From Candidatus Caenarcanum sp. (GTDB lineage Bacteria; Cyanobacteriota; Vampirovibrionia; Gastranaerophilales; UBA9971), in the NCBI GenBank assembly GCA_020720345.1, contig DYOT01000057.1, forward strand, positions 1 through 7,737: a DNA stretch of 7,737 nucleotides, in the 5' to 3' direction. The notes under the pieces were generated by a model that had not been told where the DNA came from, did not search any database, and saw only the letters and a list, made by a program, of their open reading frames with translations. Positions within the stretch are counted from its first letter, which is position 1, and each line of letters begins with the position of its first letter. Shown here one piece after another: positions 4,544 to 7,737 of the stretch. Made by a program: the position numbers and the translations under genes.

Positions 4544-5809
4544 TTATAATTCGTCCGGCGAAGCTATTCTTCCCAGAATTGCGCTTGCGGCTGCAATTGC
4601 AGGGTTGGAAAGATAAACCTCGCTTTTAGGATGCCCCATTCTTCCTACAAAATTTCTGTTAGTGGTTGAAATTGCTCTTTCTCCTTCTGCCAGAATTCCC
4701 ATATGTCCGCCAAGACATGGTCCGCAGGTAGGAGTCGAAAAAACGCCGCCGGCCTTAACAATTATTTCGGCATAGCCAAGCTTCATAGCTTCAAGATAAA
4801 TTTCCTGCGTTCCCGGAAAAACTATAAGCCTTACATCAGGATGCACTTTCCTGCCATCCAGAATTTCGGCGGCTTCTTTAAGATCGGGCAATCTTCCGTT
4901 TGTGCAGCTTCCGATTACAGCCTGGTCAATTTTTATATTTTCTATCTGGGAAATGGGTCTTGTGTTTTCGGGAAGATGCGGGAATGCCACAGTAGGCTCA
5001 ATATGTTCTGTATTATATTCAATTATTCTTGAATATTCAGCATTTTCATCGCTTGAGTAAAACTTATACGGTCTTAAACACCTGTTATTAACATAGCTTT
5101 CCGTAATTTTATCCGGCGGAATTATTCCGTTTTTGGCTCCGGCTTCAATTGCCATATTGCAAATAGTAAATCTTCCGTCTATTGAAAGTTCGTCAATAGC
5201 AGAACCCGTAATTTCTAATGATTTATAAAGCGCACCGTCAACCCCTATATCTCCAATAAGATGCAAAATTAAGTCTTTTCCTGAAACCCATTTATTTAAT
5301 TTGCCGTTAAAAATAACTTTTATTGTTTCCGGCACCTTAAACCATGTTTCGCCGGAAGCCATTGCGCATGCTAAATCAGTAGACCCGACTCCGGTAGAAA
5401 AAGCTCCAATCGCTCCATAAGTGCAGGTATGAGAATCAGCGCCTATAACAAGGTCGCCAGGTCCGACAATCCCTTGATCAGGCAAAAGAGTATGTTCAAT
5501 TCCAAGCCTTCCGACTTCAAAATAATGTCTTAATTCCTGTTCTTTTGCAAATTCTCGTATAAGTTTTGCATTCTGGGCGGACTTTATATCTTTATTAGGG
5601 GTAAAATGGTCAGGGACAAAAACAACCCTTTCCTTATCAAAAACCTTTTTAACTCCTATTTTCCTGAATTCATTAATGGCAACGGGTCCTGTAATATCAT
5701 TTGCAAGAGTAATATCAACTTTTGCTGTTATCAAATCTCCCGGTTTTACTTCATCAAGACCGGCATGCGCCGCTAAAATTTTTTCTGTGATTGTCATTCC
5801 TCTGATCAT
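4544..5809 (-). CDS. leuC: 3-isopropylmalate dehydratase large subunit (LeuC)
   Basis: This 421-residue subunit, with LeuD, interconverts 2- and 3-isopropylmalate in leucine biosynthesis using a 4Fe-4S cluster. It is full length for the roughly 420-residue LeuC/HacA-type branch, shorter than the E. coli type. Seen: TITEKILAAHAG near the N-terminus, GADSHTCTYGA (123-133), and the three cluster cysteines C302 (IGSCTNGR), C362 and C365 (TCGPCLGGH). The start at 5809 has AAAGG 9 bases upstream; the alternative Met5 would have AGAGGA almost touching it, so Met1 is preferred. No leuD, leuA or leuB lies in this window, and its 3' end meets a convergent gene 11 bases away, so LeuD must be encoded elsewhere. 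A homoaconitase-like role cannot be excluded from sequence alone, but leuC is much the likeliest. Confidence 0.94.
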   Translation of the reverse strand: MIRGMTITEKILAAHAGLDEVKPGDLITAKVDITLANDITGPVAINEFRKIGVKKVFDKERVVFVPDHFTPNKDIKSAQNAKLIREFAKEQELRHYFEVGRLGIEHTLLPDQGIVGPGDLVIGADSHTCTYGAIGAFSTGVGSTDLACAMASGETWFKVPETIKVIFNGKLNKWVSGKDLILHLIGDIGVDGALYKSLEITGSAIDELSIDGRFTICNMAIEAGAKNGIIPPDKITESYVNNRCLRPYKFYSSDENAEYSRIIEYNTEHIEPTVAFPHLPENTRPISQIENIKIDQAVIGSCTNGRLPDLKEAAEILDGRKVHPDVRLIVFPGTQEIYLEAMKLGYAEIIVKAGGVFSTPTCGPCLGGHMGILAEGERAISTTNRNFVGRMGHPKSEVYLSNPAIAAASAILGRIASPDEL

Positions 5810-5850
5810 ATATTTTTACCTTTACTATTTCTACATATTTATTAAACATG

Positions 5851-5856
5851 TATAAT
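5851..5856 (+). promoter_or_regulatory. -10 box candidate for the flippase-like gene
   Basis: A perfect TATAAT lies on the + strand 143 bases before the preferred flippase start. No good -35 accompanies it: the best at 17-base spacing is TTTCTA (5828-5833), three of six matches. It overlaps the leuC -10 on the other strand, so the two promoters may compete. The transcript would carry a leader of about 135 bases with two hairpins. Confidence 0.35.
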
Positions 5857-5883
5857 AATAATATTCACAACAAAAAAACTCAA
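5855..5883 (-). promoter_or_regulatory. leuC promoter
   Basis: On the minus strand TTGAGT (complement of 5878-5883, four of six matches) and TATTAT (complement of 5855-5860, five of six) are exactly 17 bases apart. Transcription would start near 5848, with a leader of about 40 bases and no room for a leucine-rich leader peptide or T-box. Control, if any, is probably by a DNA-binding regulator. Confidence 0.5.
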
Positions 5884-5906
5884 ATTTTATAATAAAAACA
5901 CATTTT

Positions 5907-5977
5907 AATGGCTTTTGCCATTTAATAAGCCCTCATTTCATGTATCGTATACTTGTTCAGAAGCGGATGCTTCTGAA
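5907..5977 (+). promoter_or_regulatory. Two leader hairpins before the flippase-like gene
   Basis: AATGGC/GCCATT (5907-5912 and 5917-5922) closes a TTTT loop. TTCAGAAGC/GCTTCTGAA (5956-5964 and 5969-5977) forms a perfect nine-pair stem closing a GGAT loop, ending 21 bases before the ATG at 5999. The second stem has no T-run, so it is not a terminator. It may affect RNA stability or be bound by a protein. I recognise no riboswitch class. Confidence 0.4.
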
Positions 5978-5998
5978 AACAAATTTAAGTTGAGTAAA

Positions 5999-7063
5999 AT
6001 GAAAAAATTTTTTAATAAGACAATAATTGGCTTTATTATAAGCGTAATCTTTATAATACTTATATTAAGAACGGTAAATATTAAAGAATCAATTGAGGCA
6101 ATAAAAAATCTAAACATGTTTTATGTTGTTTTAATGGTTCCCGTCTATTTATGCTCTTTTCTTTTTCGGGCTTTCAGGTGGAAAACCATACTTTCGGAAA
6201 ACAAAAAAATAAGATTTAATTCTTTGTTAAATTCGCTTTTTAGGGGCTGGCTTGCAAACTGCATAATCCCCGCAAGAGGCGGAGAATTTTACAGGGCGCA
6301 TTATTTTGGCAAAAAAGAAGACATCAGCAGAATAACTGTTATGGCGTCAATTGTCCTTGAGCGAATGTTTGATGGAATGATTTTATTTTTAATTTTACTG
6401 TTTTTAATTTCCTTTATTTATTCAAACCCGCATCTGGGAAAAGTTGCTATTGCCGCAGGAATTGTCTTTATGGGCGGATTTATAAGCTTATTAATAACTG
6501 CAAAATTATATAAAAACGAACCTTTTAAAGAAAAATTTTGTGCTATTGCCGCACCAATAATTAACCGCGATTTTTTTAGCAAAATTTTTAATAAAATTAG
6601 CTATTTTATTACTTCTTTTATGAATGGGCTTGAAATTTTTCATTCTCCTGCCCTTCTTTTTAAATCTTTTTTATACACCGCAGGAATATGGTTTTGTGAA
6701 GCCGTGGCAATTTTGCTTTTAATTATTGGCTTTGGTCATTTTATTGGAATTTACGGAGCTTTGTTCGTCATATCAGTTGTGGCTTTTGCTTCGTTAATAC
6801 CGGCAGGATCTGCCGGTATCGGTCCTGTTCAATGGGGCTATATAATCGCTTTGGGGGTTTTTGGCATTTCTAAAGAAACAGCTTTTGCCGTCTCAATAAC
6901 AGGCTTGTTTTTTACTGTAATTTTTATTTTTGCAGCAAGCCTTGCTTCCGGCGCAATAACTATGTTTTTGGAAAAACAGGAAAATAAAACCGGCGCAGTC
7001 CGCTCTCACGATACAAATGAAGTTGTCCAGCCCTGTTTATGTCCGATAAATGAAAATGATTAA
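5999..7063 (+). CDS. Flippase-like integral membrane protein (UPF0104/LPG-synthase membrane domain family)
   Basis: This 354-residue polytopic protein belongs to the family named after the membrane half of lysylphosphatidylglycerol synthase; members are thought to flip or handle lipid-linked substrates, though few have a proven substrate. Hallmarks are RAFRWKTIL (57-65), NCIIPARGGEFYR (87-99), ERMFDG (121-126) and IPAGSAGIGPVQWG (267-280). About eight hydrophobic segments are visible, near 8-24, 41-58, 126-145, 149-169, 226-245, 250-270, 278-293 and 297-323. The C-terminal 30 residues are polar. There is no soluble aminoacyl-transferase domain, so it is not a full MprF. The frame stays open upstream to a TTG at 5915, but those 28 residues are polar, have no ribosome-binding site, and are interrupted in sense by a strong hairpin, so MKKFFNKTII at 5999 is taken as the start; its own Shine-Dalgarno is weak. 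It diverges from leuC. Neighbours give no clue to the substrate. Confidence 0.88.
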   Translation: MKKFFNKTIIGFIISVIFIILILRTVNIKESIEAIKNLNMFYVVLMVPVYLCSFLFRAFRWKTILSENKKIRFNSLLNSLFRGWLANCIIPARGGEFYRAHYFGKKEDISRITVMASIVLERMFDGMILFLILLFLISFIYSNPHLGKVAIAAGIVFMGGFISLLITAKLYKNEPFKEKFCAIAAPIINRDFFSKIFNKISYFITSFMNGLEIFHSPALLFKSFLYTAGIWFCEAVAILLLIIGFGHFIGIYGALFVISVVAFASLIPAGSAGIGPVQWGYIIALGVFGISKETAFAVSITGLFFTVIFIFAASLASGAITMFLEKQENKTGAVRSHDTNEVVQPCLCPINEND

Positions 7064-7119
7064 AAATATAATCAATTGTTTATTTTTAACATTATACTTT
7101 TGACCCTCTAAAAGCATTC

Positions 7120-7141
7120 AGAATATCTGTTATTCTTTTTT
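7120..7141 (+). terminator. Weak terminator-like hairpin after the flippase-like gene
   Basis: AGAATA (7120-7125) pairs with TATTCT (7131-7136) around TCTGT, and T continues to 7141. The stem is only six pairs and AT-rich, so termination would be inefficient; partial read-through into the next gene is plausible. The TTGACC at 7100-7105 might instead be a -35 for that gene, with no good -10 at standard spacing. Confidence 0.3.
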
Positions 7142-7161
7142 ACAAAAAGGAGGGTTTTTTC

Positions 7162-7716
7162 ATGACACTTTATTTTTCTAAAAATGGAATAAACAATTCC
7201 CTGTTACCGGAATTAAGAAAAAATTATCCAAGAGGGTTAATAACTGCAAACCGCCTTAATATTAAAAGAGCAAATACTATAGATTATCAGGTTCTTTTAA
7301 GGCATTTTGAATGTGCTGTTGCAAAAACTAAAGATTTTTATAACGTCGCAATAGTGCTTCCTTTAGAATTAACGTACAAAGTTCCCTCCTGGATAGTTCA
7401 GGGCTATCGGGAATTGTGGGTAAACCCCAAACCTGAAATTACAGATATAAACATGGAAGGAGAACAGGTTTTTATAGTCGAATTTCATTTTTATATAGAT
7501 GAAAAAAAGCTGCACAAGTTTCCTGAAACAGCAGAAACTCCTGTTGAAGAAGCTCTTTTGGAAGAATTTATTGAAATAAGGCATGCCCTCATACAGGGAA
7601 AAGAAGAGCCCATAGATCTTTTCAGGAAATTTTATATAAAAGACAGGTATATAACCCCAAAATCAAGAACGGGAAAATACCTTGATGCCATTTTAAAAAC
7701 AGATGAACAAGAATAA
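7162..7716 (+). CDS. Hypothetical soluble protein (184 residues)
   Basis: I do not recognise this protein. The gene call is strong: AAGGAGGG (7147-7154) lies 7 bases before the ATG, the best ribosome-binding site in the window, and the frame is complete to TAA at 7714-7716. The protein has no signal peptide, membrane helix or cysteine-pair motif. It looks like a mixed alpha/beta fold: an N-terminal basic part (1-40), a central strand-rich part with VAIVLPLEL and QVFIVEFHFYI, then a Glu-rich helical part (about 120-150) and a basic segment near 158-172. WIVQGYRELWVNPKP (about 77-91) is the most distinctive stretch and a useful search key. It lies 98 bases after the flippase-like gene on the same strand and could be cotranscribed by read-through or have its own promoter. 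Confidence 0.8.
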   Translation: MTLYFSKNGINNSLLPELRKNYPRGLITANRLNIKRANTIDYQVLLRHFECAVAKTKDFYNVAIVLPLELTYKVPSWIVQGYRELWVNPKPEITDINMEGEQVFIVEFHFYIDEKKLHKFPETAETPVEEALLEEFIEIRHALIQGKEEPIDLFRKFYIKDRYITPKSRTGKYLDAILKTDEQE

Positions 7717-7737
7717 AAATGTGTCTTTATTGGTTAT

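Noticed and set aside
4703..5032. 109-codon + strand frame inside leuC
   Set aside because: An antisense shadow of a gene with all its catalytic motifs; its translation looks random.
5915..5998. 28-residue N-terminal extension of the flippase-like protein from a TTG
   Set aside because: No ribosome-binding site, a polar sequence unlike the family, and a perfect nine-pair hairpin inside it; the family normally starts just before its first membrane helix.
7369..7584. 71-codon minus-strand frame inside the hypothetical gene
   Set aside because: An antisense shadow, rich in Phe and Asn from A/T-rich codons, with no ribosome-binding site evidence.

Overview
The window is AT-rich (about one third G+C by eye) and comes from a bacterial chromosome. 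The mix of genes is ordinary for a chromosome: leucine biosynthesis, an HD-GYP phosphodiesterase, a rhodanese, a divergent glucanotransferase-like enzyme and a flippase-like membrane protein. No transposase, integrase, phage gene, tRNA, rRNA or CRISPR array is visible. Protein style, including the short Asn-rich N-terminus ending in NLSFGRA on the glucanotransferase-like protein, reminds me of the non-photosynthetic cyanobacterial relatives (Gastranaerophilales/Melainabacteria). That placement is an impression, not a demonstration.

Layout from left to right. The last codons of an unidentified + strand gene end at 65 and are followed by a strong terminator (110-141). A + strand HD-GYP c-di-GMP phosphodiesterase gene (268-1104) follows; a 13-bp inverted repeat in its leader can bury its ribosome-binding site. 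Converging on it is a minus-strand pair: a 40-residue single-pass membrane protein (1549-1671), then a single-domain rhodanese (1127-1510). Next comes about 0.9 kb without a convincing protein gene (1672-2615). This stretch holds a possible MerR-type promoter for the minus-strand pair. It also holds two successive candidate small RNAs on the + strand (about 1946-2073 and 2228-2404). Each candidate carries CU-rich, anti-Shine-Dalgarno-like sequence and ends in a rho-independent terminator. A 15-bp direct repeat and overlapping hairpins follow. Then come a + strand GH77-like enzyme with a C-terminal membrane segment (2616-4532) and, converging on it with an 11-bp gap, the minus-strand leuC (4544-5809). 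A short divergent promoter region separates leuC from a + strand flippase-like (UPF0104/LPG-synthase membrane domain) gene (5999-7063). The window ends with an unrecognised 184-residue soluble protein gene (7162-7716) that has a strong ribosome-binding site.

The genes do not form one pathway; most are single transcription units in alternating directions. LeuC needs a LeuD partner, and none is encoded here. The stretch most worth a second look is 1672-2615, because of the tandem RNA-like units and their CU-rich motifs. The second is the HD-GYP leader, where the sequence shows a specific way translation could be gated. The third is the GH77-like protein, which keeps the catalytic spacing of the family but has an altered nucleophile motif and an added membrane anchor.
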